Below the pieces are notes generated by a model. That model was not told the origin of the DNA. It saw only the letters and a list, made by a program, of their open reading frames with translations, and did no database searches. This document shows, one piece after another, positions 30,123 through 37,073 of a stretch of DNA of 37,073 nucleotides. Origin of the DNA: Selenomonas sp. (GTDB taxonomy: Bacteria > Bacillota > Negativicutes > Selenomonadales > Selenomonadaceae); the NCBI GenBank assembly GCA_017635515.1, contig JAGBLH010000114.1, forward strand, positions 1-37,073, written 5' to 3'. Positions within the stretch are counted from its first letter, which is position 1. Every line of letters starts with the position of its first letter. The translations under genes and the position numbers were made by a program.

Positions 30123-32579
30123 CTATTTCGGTGCCAGCGGCAGGGAGATGTGCAGCACGAACTCCGTGCCGCTGCCCGGCTTGGTGGTGACGGCAAGCTG
30201 CCCGCCCATGAGCTTGATGATGTTCTTGGCGATGTGCAGGCCCCGGCCCTTGGTCTCCAGATCCTGAGAAGTCTTCTCTCCCTCGAAGGGGGCGGTGATC
30301 CACTCCAGCTCCTCGGGGGAGAGGCCCTTGCCCGTATCCTGCACATGGAATTCGTAGTCAGCGTAGGTCTTGAAAGCCAGCCGCCCGTTTTCCGTCTTGC
30401 GCTGGTGGTAGCCGGGGCCTTTCTGGAGGAGGGTCACCATGACGCCTCCCCCCGGCTCCGTGTAGTGGTAGGCATTGCTGATGAGGTTCAGGATGACCCG
30501 GGAGAGGCGCTCCTCATCGCATATCACCTGGCTGTCCGTGACCTTCGAGGTGTCCACGGTGAAGTAGAGGCGCTTTTCCTGCATATGGTTGGCAAAGATA
30601 CGCTCCAGCACCTGCATGGTGTGGCGGATGTCCGTCAGATGCTCCTTCATCTTGATGTGGCCATTTTCCATGCGCTCGGAGAGCATCATGTCATTGATGA
30701 GGGCAGAGAGGTACTGATTGAGGGACTCGATGCGCTCCAGGGAATCACCTATCACCTTGGGCACCTTGCGCTGGCAGGGGTTCTCGCAGACATAGCAGAG
30801 GGCGGATAGCTCCAGGGCCGTCTGCACATAGCCCACGATGGCCTGCATGGGGATGCGCACATCATGGGAAATATTGGCCAGCAGGTCATTCTTGGCCTTG
30901 CTGATGGCCCTTTCCTGGAACATCTGCACATCCACGGCGTGCTCACGCTTCTTGATGGTGGTGAAGATATCGCTCATCAGCACCAGGATCACCGTAATAA
31001 GCCCTATCTGCAGCAGGGCTTGGATGGTCAGGATGCTGTAGCTGGTGTCGATGCCATGGGCGGCCATGACCAGCTCCACCTCCGTGATCTGCCCCTGCCA
31101 CAGGGAGGTAGAGAAGAAATTCAGGAACAGCAAGATGAGGCACATGGAGGTGGAAATGCCGAAGCGGTGCTCCCTGTCATGCTTGAACACATACCAGTAG
31201 CAGATGAAGCCCAAGAGGCTCCAGCCTGCCAGCAAGAGGTAAGACTCACCATCCAGGCTCGTGCCCAGCAGCATGTCGGGCAGGATGGGGCAGACGAAGA
31301 ACAAGGCGCTGATCACCGCCCCGAAGATGCCCAGGGCCTGGCGGGGACGGCTGCCCTCCTCCTTTGCCATGTGGTATGCGCAGAGGGACACATAGCCGTA
31401 GGCCAGGGAAGCGCTGATGGTGGTGATGTCCGTCAGCCAGGCAATGGCCGTGCGGCCCAGGAAAGGTACCGGCAGGGAAAGGCAGAGCACCAGCAGGATA
31501 GCCTTCTGAGGCAGGCCGTCAGGCCCCTCCTGAGCGAACCTTTCCGGCAGCAGTTTCTCCATCGCCATAGAGTGGAGGAGATAGCCCGTGGCGCGGTAGA
31601 AGCCCAGGAGACTGGTGGAGAGGGCGGCGATGATGGCAGCGCCCAGAAGCACCAGCCCCCCGTTGCCCAGCACACTGTAGACACTCTGGAACACGGGCAT
31701 GGAAGAAGTGCCCTCATGGGTGTGCAACTCAATGATATAGTCAGTCCAGGAGCTGTACTGTTCGGGAAGATCCAGCACCGCGATGGAGGTCAGCAGGCAG
31801 TAGACCAGAGCGCCTGACACCACGGCCCCCACCACGATGGGATAGAGCTTCTGGGGAGCGAAATTGAAATCCTCGCTGGCATGGGTCACCGCCTCAAAGC
31901 CGAAGAACATCCAGGGAGCCAGCATGAGCATGGAGAAAATCTGCAGGGGCGGCGGGGTGCTCGCCTGGAAGGGCGGGGCAAAGACCGAGTGATGGGCATG
32001 GGTGATGATGCCGACAAAGAGCCCCACCACGGAAAAGAGCAGGATGAGGCCCAGGGCTGTGTGCAGGTGCCGCTTCATCTTGCCACCATAGCAGGCCAGC
32101 AGCCCGTAGGCAATGAGGATGACCCAGGTGACCAGGATTTCTCCAAAGAACACATCGAAGCCCGCCACCTGATAGTGGAAGCCCCATTGGAAAATATCCC
32201 CGAAGAGATAGCGGGCGATGAGCACAAAGGCCGTGGCATTGGCCCAGATCAGGGAGAGATAAGCAAGGCCCAAAGACCAGGCCGCCAGGAACCCGTGGTC
32301 ATTGCCCAGCACCAGGCGGGTATAGGCAAAGATGCCCCCATTGTCCGGGAACCTCTCCGCCATGACCGAGAAATTCTTGCCGATGGCCAGCATGATGAGC
32401 CCCCCCAGCACCATGGCGATGATGGTGCCGACAGGCCCCGCATTGGGCAAAAACATCGTCCCCGGCATGACAAAAGCGCCCCAGCCGATGATGCCGCCAA
32501 AAGACAGTGCCCAGATATTCAAAGGATAAAGAAACCCCTTGCGGTCCTTCTCCTCGTCCATATTTCTCTCCAAATCCAT
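30123..32579 (-). CDS. APC-superfamily permease fused to a sensor histidine kinase (copy B)
   Basis: 818 residues from the ATG at 32579 (AAAGGGGG 7 bases upstream). Same architecture as the next gene: APC signature SFGGIIGWGAFVMPG, identical landmarks such as QWGFHYQVAGFDVFFGEIL and PVPFLGRTAI, then HisKA with His572 (ANISHDVRIPMQAI), N-box VILNLISNAYHY, DTGKGL and KGRGLHIAKN, so its ATP lid is better preserved than copy A. The cysteine motif is Cys595-x2-Cys-x3-Cys602. First gene of the two-gene unit and divergent from cstA. The pair presumably arose by duplication; differing ATPase lids suggest one copy (B) phosphorylates while A may modulate, possibly as a heterodimer. This is inference. 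Confidence 0.9.
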   Translation of the reverse strand: MDLERNMDEEKDRKGFLYPLNIWALSFGGIIGWGAFVMPGTMFLPNAGPVGTIIAMVLGGLIMLAIGKNFSVMAERFPDNGGIFAYTRLVLGNDHGFLAAWSLGLAYLSLIWANATAFVLIARYLFGDIFQWGFHYQVAGFDVFFGEILVTWVILIAYGLLACYGGKMKRHLHTALGLILLFSVVGLFVGIITHAHHSVFAPPFQASTPPPLQIFSMLMLAPWMFFGFEAVTHASEDFNFAPQKLYPIVVGAVVSGALVYCLLTSIAVLDLPEQYSSWTDYIIELHTHEGTSSMPVFQSVYSVLGNGGLVLLGAAIIAALSTSLLGFYRATGYLLHSMAMEKLLPERFAQEGPDGLPQKAILLVLCLSLPVPFLGRTAIAWLTDITTISASLAYGYVSLCAYHMAKEEGSRPRQALGIFGAVISALFFVCPILPDMLLGTSLDGESYLLLAGWSLLGFICYWYVFKHDREHRFGISTSMCLILLFLNFFSTSLWQGQITEVELVMAAHGIDTSYSILTIQALLQIGLITVILVLMSDIFTTIKKREHAVDVQMFQERAISKAKNDLLANISHDVRIPMQAIVGYVQTALELSALCYVCENPCQRKVPKVIGDSLERIESLNQYLSALINDMMLSERMENGHIKMKEHLTDIRHTMQVLERIFANHMQEKRLYFTVDTSKVTDSQVICDEERLSRVILNLISNAYHYTEPGGGVMVTLLQKGPGYHQRKTENGRLAFKTYADYEFHVQDTGKGLSPEELEWITAPFEGEKTSQDLETKGRGLHIAKNIIKLMGGQLAVTTKPGSGTEFVLHISLPLAPK

Positions 32580-32684
32580 GACAAAGCCCCCTTTGCCTAT
32601 CCAGAAAGGCCGCAAGCGCCGCCCCAAAAATCAAATATTTTTTCAATAGTTCTATTTGGGAGGGGGAAAATCCTGCTAGGGTGC

Positions 32685-32730
32685 CACCTCGTTCAGATAT
32701 ATAAGATATATAAAATTATTGTGCGAGGTG
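32685..32730. promoter_or_regulatory. Inverted repeat around an AT-rich core between kinase operon and cstA
   Basis: CACCTCG (32685-32691) and CGAGGTG (32724-32730) flank a 32-base AT-rich segment with a tandem AGATATATA repeat. On the reverse strand the segment offers -10-like TATATAT sequences for the kinase operon. The rest of 32580-32866 contains only the cstA promoter. Confidence 0.4.
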
Positions 32731-32769
32731 TGGTCAGTGCAATCGAAATCTTCAGAGCATTACTTCTTA

Positions 32770-32819
32770 ATGTTTACACATTGACATACAGTATACATGA
32801 GCATATAATACGTAAACAT
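32770..32819 (+). promoter_or_regulatory. Perfect consensus promoter of cstA inside an inverted repeat
   Basis: TTGACA (32781-32786), 17 bases, TATAAT (32804-32809): full sigma70 consensus. It is bracketed by ATGTTTAC (32770-32777) and GTAAACAT (32812-32819), and GTATAC lies in the spacer. A promoter this strong is probably repressed by a protein binding the inverted repeat. Confidence 0.8.
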
Positions 32820-32866
32820 ATAAATGTTCTTATCCAGTGTATCTTTTTTAGAAGGAAGGCCTTATT

Positions 32867-34540
32867 ATGAATGGACTTATGTTAGTAGGTCTTGCCCTGG
32901 TGGTCTTTGTGGCTGCCTATCTGCTTTATGGGCGGTGGCTGGTGCGCACCTGGGGCATTGACCCGGAGGCCAAGACACCGGCGGTGGAGCTGGAGGATGG
33001 AGGGGATTTCGCCCCGGCTTCGCGGTTTACGGTGTTTGCCCATCAGTTTTCCTCCATCACGGGGGCGGGGCCTGTGACGGGCCCTATCATCGCAGCCATG
33101 TTTGGCTGGGCTCCGGCCCTTATATGGCTGCTGGTGGGTGGCGTGTTCTTTGGGGCGGTGCAGGATTTCACTGCCCTGTATGCCTCGGTGAAGAACAAGG
33201 GACAATCGCTGGGGATGATGATTGAAGCGTATGTGGGACGTACGGGGCGCAGGCTGTTCCTGCTGTTCTGCTGGCTGTTCACCCTGTTGGTGCTGGCAGC
33301 TTTTGCAGATATTCTGGCAGGCACCTTTGCAGGGACTTTGAAGGACGGGACGGCCAATGTGCCGGGGGCACAGGCGGCGTCCATTTCCCTCCTTTACATC
33401 GTGGTGGCCATGGGCTTTGGCTTCTTCATTCGGAAAGTCAATCCCAGTGGCCTGGTGAAGCTCTTGGTGGCCATTGTGCTGGTGGTGGCTATGTTTGCCG
33501 CCGGTATGGCTTTCCCGCTGTATCTGGATAGAGAGACTTGGCGTTATCTGACTTTCGGCTACTGCTTCATCGCCTCTGTCCTGCCCATGTGGCTGCTGAT
33601 GGAGCCGCGTGATTATCTTAGCTCTTTCCTGCTGCTGGGGATGGTAGCAGGGGGAGTCATCGGTGTGGTGGCGGCCCAGCCGGTCATCAATATGCCTGCT
33701 TTTGTGGGCTTCACGGTGAATGGGCAGTCGCTGTTCCCGATTCTTTTCATCACCATCGCCTGCGGGGCGGTGTCAGGCTTCCACAGCTTGGTAAGCTCCG
33801 GCACTTCTTCCAAGGCTATCGCCAATGAAAGGGATATGCTGCCGGTGGGCTACGGTGCCATGCTGGTGGAATCCCTGCTGGGGGTGGTGGCTCTGGTGAT
33901 TGCCTGCGCCGCTGCTTCTAACGGGCATCTGCCCCAGGGCACGCCCTTCCAGATTTTCGCCGGGGCCATCGGCGGCTTCTTCCAGATGTTTGGCCTGCCC
34001 AGCACCATTTCTGCCTGTGTGATTACCATGTGCGTGTCGGCTCTGGCCATGACTACCATTGATTCCGTGGCCCGCATTGGCCGCATGAGCTTCCAGGAAC
34101 TCTTTGCCGCCGGCGAGGGGGAGGAGGAAAATTCCTTCCAGAAGCTTTGCCAGGATAAGTATTTCTCGACTGTCGTCACTTTGGTCTTGGGGCTGGCTCT
34201 TTGCCAGGCAGGTTACATGAGCATCTGGCCGCTGTTCGGTGCAGCCAATCAGCTGCTCTCTGCCCTGGTGCTGATTTCCCTCTCCGTGTTCCTGAAGGTC
34301 ACGGGCCGCAAGGGCTGGATGCTCTACGTGCCCATGGTGTTCATGTTCCTGGTGACCATGAGCGCCTTGGTGCTGTCGGTGCTGGGGATTTTCGCCAAGC
34401 TGTCTGCCGGGAATTTCGTCCTCATGGTGGACGGGCTGCAGCTGGTGCTGGCCCTCGCCCTGATGACTTTGGCAGTGCTGGTGGTGAAGCACTGCGGCAG
34501 GGAACTGCTGGGGAAAGAGGAGGTTTCGCTGGCGAAGTAA
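32867..34540 (+). CDS. cstA: CstA-family peptide/pyruvate transporter
   Basis: 557 residues with about 16 hydrophobic segments; typical CstA landmarks are RFTVFAHQFSSITGAGPVTGPI, GAVQDFTALYASVKNKGQSL, VSGFHSLVSSGTSSKAIANE and LPSTISACVITMCVSALAMTTIDSVARIGR. It is of the shorter Firmicute form rather than the 700-residue E. coli CstA. The family imports pyruvate or peptides under carbon limitation. Start ATG at 32867 with GAAGGAAGG 7 bases upstream. It has its own strong regulated promoter and a terminator at 34567-34600. Divergent from two permease-kinases, in some bacteria CstA/BtsT genes are controlled by two-component sensors, so a functional link is possible. Confidence 0.93.
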   Translation: MNGLMLVGLALVVFVAAYLLYGRWLVRTWGIDPEAKTPAVELEDGGDFAPASRFTVFAHQFSSITGAGPVTGPIIAAMFGWAPALIWLLVGGVFFGAVQDFTALYASVKNKGQSLGMMIEAYVGRTGRRLFLLFCWLFTLLVLAAFADILAGTFAGTLKDGTANVPGAQAASISLLYIVVAMGFGFFIRKVNPSGLVKLLVAIVLVVAMFAAGMAFPLYLDRETWRYLTFGYCFIASVLPMWLLMEPRDYLSSFLLLGMVAGGVIGVVAAQPVINMPAFVGFTVNGQSLFPILFITIACGAVSGFHSLVSSGTSSKAIANERDMLPVGYGAMLVESLLGVVALVIACAAASNGHLPQGTPFQIFAGAIGGFFQMFGLPSTISACVITMCVSALAMTTIDSVARIGRMSFQELFAAGEGEEENSFQKLCQDKYFSTVVTLVLGLALCQAGYMSIWPLFGAANQLLSALVLISLSVFLKVTGRKGWMLYVPMVFMFLVTMSALVLSVLGIFAKLSAGNFVLMVDGLQLVLALALMTLAVLVVKHCGRELLGKEEVSLAK

Positions 34541-34566
34541 GGTTGCTTTCCTGTGATATAGAGAAG

Positions 34567-34600
34567 ATTCCCGTCGCTTGTGGTGGGCGGCGGGAATTTT
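34567..34600 (+). terminator. Terminator after cstA
   Basis: ATTCCCG (34567-34573) pairs with CGGGAAT (34591-34597); additional G/C pairing inside; four T follow. Confidence 0.75.
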
Positions 34601-34643
34601 ACTGTATTGCACTTTAGTTTGTATATGGTAGAATTAATGTTGT

Positions 34644-34764
34644 TATGGCTTCGCCGTACTTTTTCTTTGTAGCAAAGAAAAAGTACCAAAAAGAAAGCGC
34701 GGCCTTGCCTTTCATCCCTGAAAGCCAACGGCCGCAGGACGCCCATCCATGGGCTGAAGTTTGT
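34644..34764 (+). repeat. Three-hairpin intergenic repeat, copy 5 (variant core)
   Basis: Hairpin 1 is GTaCTTTTTCTTTG / CAAAGAAAAaGtAC, a compensatory change of the third pair relative to copies 1-3 and 6. Then GCGGCC / GGCCGC enclosing CTTTCA / TGAAAG, and GCCCATCCATGGGC followed by TGAAGTTT, identical to the end of copy 6. It lies between cstA and rpiB. Confidence 0.8.
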
Positions 34765-34810
34765 GTGGTCTTAGTTTTCTATCATAATACACAGTTAGGG
34801 GGCAATATTT

Positions 34811-35254
34811 ATGAAGATTGTTATTGGCAGTGATCATGGTGCTGTGGCTTTGAAGGAAGAGGTCAAGATGGTGCTGAAGGAGTTTGGCGACATCGAGATC
34901 AAGGATGTGGGCACTTTTGGCACCGAGTCGGTGGATTATCCCGATATCGCTGAGAAGGTCTGCGGCGAGATTGTGAGTGGCAAGGCTGATAGGGGCATCG
35001 TGCTCTGCGGTACGGGCATCGGCATTTCCATTGCCGCCAACAAGATCAAGGGTATCCGCTGCGCTCTCTGCAACGATGTGTACTCTGCCCGCATGTCCAG
35101 GGCACATAACAATGCCAATGTGCTGGCTATGGGGGGGAGAGTCACCGGCTTTGGCCCGGCTGGCGAGATTGTCCGCGTCTGGGTGAAAGAGGAGTTCCAG
35201 GGGGGACGGCATGAGAGAAGGGTTAATAAGATTATGGCGTTGGAAGATAAGTAA
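34811..35254 (+). CDS. rpiB: Ribose-5-phosphate isomerase B
   Basis: 147 residues: MKIVIGSDHGAVALKEEV with catalytic-site His9, then DYPDIAEKVC, RGIVLCGTGIGISIAANK with the catalytic Cys66, RCALCNDVYSARMSRAHNNANVLAMGGRV. Interconverts ribose 5-phosphate and ribulose 5-phosphate. Start at 34811 after TTAGGGGG. Followed by glyA, a common Firmicute arrangement, though a repeat copy separates them. Confidence 0.97.
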   Translation: MKIVIGSDHGAVALKEEVKMVLKEFGDIEIKDVGTFGTESVDYPDIAEKVCGEIVSGKADRGIVLCGTGIGISIAANKIKGIRCALCNDVYSARMSRAHNNANVLAMGGRVTGFGPAGEIVRVWVKEEFQGGRHERRVNKIMALEDK

Positions 35255-35287
35255 GCCTGGCTTGTTAGTTTTTATCTCTCCGTTCAT

Positions 35288-35402
35288 TCCGTCTGTTCAT
35301 TTTCTTTGACGCAAAGAAAACGAACCAAAAGAAACAGCGGATATGGATTTCATCGTGAAATCCAAAATCCGCGAAACGCCCATCCATGGGCTGAAGTTTG
35401 AG
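35288..35402 (+). repeat. Three-hairpin intergenic repeat, copy 6
   Basis: Hairpin 1: GTTCaTTTTCTTTG / CAAAGAAAAcGAAC. Hairpin 2: GCGGAT outer / ATCCGC, inner GGATTTCA / TGAAATCC; the outer C:G of copies 1-2 is T:A here on both sides. Hairpin 3: GCCCATCCATGGGC. Between rpiB and glyA. Confidence 0.85.
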
Positions 35403-35436
35403 GTGTTTGTGTTTATTATATGAGGGAGGCCGAGAT

Positions 35437-36684
35437 ATGGGGTTGATGTCTAGGTTGAGGGATACTGATGCTGCGGTGGCGGAGGTTTTGGAGAAGGAGC
35501 TGAACCGGCAGCGCAGCAAGCTGGAGCTGATTGCTTCTGAGAATATTGTAAGCCAGGCTGTCATGGAGGCTCAGGGCAGCGTGCTTACCAATAAGTATGC
35601 AGAAGGCTATCCCGGCAAGCGCTATTATGGCGGGTGCGAGTTCGTGGACGAGGTGGAGACCCTGGCCATTGAGCGGGCCAAGAAGCTCTTTGGGGCAGGG
35701 TATGCCAATGTGCAGCCCCATTCCGGTGCCCAGGCCAATATGGCGGTGTTCTTTGCGCTCCTCTCGCCCGGTGATACTGTCATGGGCATGAACCTCACTG
35801 ATGGAGGTCATCTCACCCATGGAAGCCCTGTGAACATGAGTGGCAAGTATTTCAACATCGTGGCTTACGGCGTGAGCAAGGAAACGGAGCAGATTGACTA
35901 CGATGCGCTGGAAAAGCAGGCTGAGGAGGTAAGGCCCAAGCTCATCGTGGCAGGTGCCTCTGCCTATGCCCGCACCCTTGACTTCCCGCGCCTGTCCGAG
36001 ATTGCGAGGAAGGTCGGTGCCTATCTCATGGTGGATATCGCCCATATCGCAGGCCTGGTGGCGGCAGGGCTTCATCCCAGCCCCATCCCCTACGCCGATG
36101 TGGTCACCACCACCACCCACAAGACCCTGCGCGGGCCCCGCGGCGGCATGATTCTCTGCCGCGATGCCGAGTTTGGCAAGCAGTTCAACAAGGCTGTCTT
36201 CCCCGGCATCCAGGGCGGCCCGCTGATGCACGTCATCGCTGCCAAGGCTGCGGCCCTGGGGGAGGCACTGAAGCCCGAATTCAAAGAATACGCCCAGCAG
36301 GTGGTGAAGAACGCCGCTGCCCTGGCCAAGACTTTGCAGGACAAAGGCTTCCGCCTGGTCTCCGGCGGCACGGACAACCATCTGATGCTGGTTGACCTCA
36401 CCAACAAGGGCATCACCGGCAAGGTGGCCCAGACCGTCCTTGACGAGGTGAACATCACCGCCAACCGCAACACCATCCCCTTCGAACCCCTGAGCCCCTT
36501 CGTCACAAGCGGCCTGCGCCTGGGCAGCCCCGCCCTGACCACCCGCGGGTTCAAGGAAGAGGATATGCAGGAAGTGGGCGAGATCATCGCCATGGTCCTC
36601 AGCGATGTGGAGAATGAGAGCGTGAAGGAAGAAGCCAGGAAGAGAGTGGCAGCCCTGTGCGCCAAGTATCCGCTGTACGAATAA
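35437..36684 (+). CDS. glyA: Serine hydroxymethyltransferase
   Basis: 415 residues from the ATG at 35437, set by GGGAGG 7 bases upstream; the longer frame starting at 35398 runs into the repeat. Landmarks: [68 protein letters not shown], and [16 protein letters not shown] with PLP lysine Lys229. Converts serine and tetrahydrofolate to glycine and methylene-tetrahydrofolate. Full length, no lesions. Confidence 0.98.
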   Translation: MGLMSRLRDTDAAVAEVLEKELNRQRSKLELIASENIVSQAVMEAQGSVLTNKYAEGYPGKRYYGGCEFVDEVETLAIERAKKLFGAGYANVQPHSGAQANMAVFFALLSPGDTVMGMNLTDGGHLTHGSPVNMSGKYFNIVAYGVSKETEQIDYDALEKQAEEVRPKLIVAGASAYARTLDFPRLSEIARKVGAYLMVDIAHIAGLVAAGLHPSPIPYADVVTTTTHKTLRGPRGGMILCRDAEFGKQFNKAVFPGIQGGPLMHVIAAKAAALGEALKPEFKEYAQQVVKNAAALAKTLQDKGFRLVSGGTDNHLMLVDLTNKGITGKVAQTVLDEVNITANRNTIPFEPLSPFVTSGLRLGSPALTTRGFKEEDMQEVGEIIAMVLSDVENESVKEEARKRVAALCAKYPLYE

Positions 36685-36704
36685 AGCAGAGTCAATATAA
36701 CTCG

Positions 36705-36870
36705 GAAGAAGATGTCTCCCACCTCTATAGGTGGCGAGTTCCTAATTTACTAACAGGCGGTGAGCATATATCTCCCGCCTCGTTGAAACGCCAAGAGGAA
36801 GTTTTGCCTGCGGCAAAACTGGAACAACGGCGTTATAAGGCAAGAACAGCCGTGTGGTTGGTCTTGCACC
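36705..36870 (+). other. Run of hairpins after glyA, unidentified structured element
   Basis: Successive stems: CCACCT-CTAT-AGGTGG (36719-36734), AGGCGG / CCGCCT (36755-36780), AACGCC (36787-36792) / GGCGTT (36829-36834) enclosing GTTTTGCC-TGC-GGCAAAAC (36801-36819), and GCAAGA / TCTTGC (36840-36867). No supported gene. Candidates: structured RNA, or the non-coding end of an IS200/IS605-type element (omega-RNA-like). Neither is proved. Confidence 0.45.
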
Positions 36871-36897
36871 CCCCGGCGTTGCAACGCCGGGGTTTTT
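36871..36897 (+). terminator. Strong terminator ending the structured element
   Basis: CCCCGGCGTTG / CAACGCCGGGG, an 11-base-pair palindrome (36871-36892), then TTTTT. Confidence 0.9.
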
Positions 36898-36933
36898 CTC
36901 GTTCATATTCCAAGAAATAGTTTGGTTATAACT

Positions 36934-37073
36934 AGGGCGTGTTGATTAAATGAGCTTGGCCCAGATTTGCGGGGATTGGCTGTCCATTGCAAGGCGACAA
37001 ACCGGAGGCATAGCGGTGCTATGTCGAGGATTTGTCAACGCAGCAGGGACAGTCAAGAGCCGTGAAGATGGGC
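36934..37073. mobile_element. Possible insertion-sequence edge (cut by window)
   Basis: From TAGGGCGTGTTGATTAAATG onward, the sequence holds no gene but forms a long imperfect fold: TTGGCTGTCC...CGACAAA (36975-37003) against TTTGTC...GGGACAGTCAA (37030-37055), with CATAGC-GGT-GCTATG in the middle. Such leaders are seen at the ends of some IS elements (from memory). No transposase is visible before the window ends, so this is tentative. Confidence 0.3.

Noticed and set aside
32660..32695. AGGGTGCCACCTCG and its complement resemble a T-box antiterminator before the permease-kinase operon.
   Set aside because: The T-box core GGGTGGNACCGCG is not matched and no terminator or specifier stem follows.
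1..37073. CRISPR arrays, tRNA or rRNA genes, prophage modules.
   Set aside because: No regularly spaced identical repeats, cloverleaf-like sequences, rRNA landmarks or phage structural genes were seen on either strand.

Overview
The window reads as chromosome of an anaerobic, Gram-negative-walled Firmicute of the Negativicutes, most like Selenomonas. The grounds are high GC with Firmicute gene families (DUF1659/DUF2922, meso-diaminopimelate dehydrogenase, an MurR/RpiR regulator beside a PTS gene, strong AGGAGG-type ribosome sites, rpiB-glyA) combined with periplasm-type proteins. No rRNA, tRNA or CRISPR array was seen. All calls come from reading the sequence; no database search was run.

Layout. 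1-2.5 kb: 5' end of mnmE (leftward), a DUF1659/DUF2922 pair and a sodium-symporter-family transporter. 2.7-8.8 kb: alpha-glucoside block with an RpiR regulator, a fused EIICBA PTS permease, a GH13 alpha-glucosidase and a HAD phosphatase; a compact type I toxin-antitoxin-like locus sits between regulator and permease. 8.9-13.1 kb: patchwork of a tiny queG-like remnant, a LysM protein, an AT-rich island with a DndA/IscS-like cysteine desulfurase, a broken 5'-nucleotidase and a histidine acid phosphatase. 13.3-21.9 kb: a five-gene leftward signalling operon (solute-binding/degenerate GGDEF-EAL protein, single-domain response regulator, lone PTS EIIC, BMP-like binding protein, hybrid histidine kinase with HPt). 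22.0-22.2 kb: a dense DnaA-box array, a candidate origin. 22.2-26.3 kb: gamma carbonic anhydrase, ddh, a second toxin/antisense-RNA module, mnmG. 26.4-32.6 kb: a sigma factor, a small unknown protein and two tandem permease-histidine kinase fusions. 32.9-36.7 kb: cstA, rpiB, glyA. The right end holds a run of hairpins and what may be the edge of an insertion sequence.

How it fits together. The theme is nutrient uptake and sensing. The sugar block imports and breaks down alpha-glucosides. The 13-22 kb operon puts transport-type domains in a signalling context, and the two APC permease-kinase fusions do the same for probable amino acid or amine ligands, divergent from cstA, which carries a perfect consensus promoter inside an inverted repeat. 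A family of multi-hairpin intergenic repeats with compensatory stem changes occurs six times, mostly just after genes. The most noteworthy items are the two small-toxin/antisense-RNA loci, the DnaA-box array between mnmE and mnmG, the permease-kinase pair with a conserved cysteine motif inside the kinase dimerisation domain, and the five-gene signalling operon whose EAL domain has lost catalytic residues.
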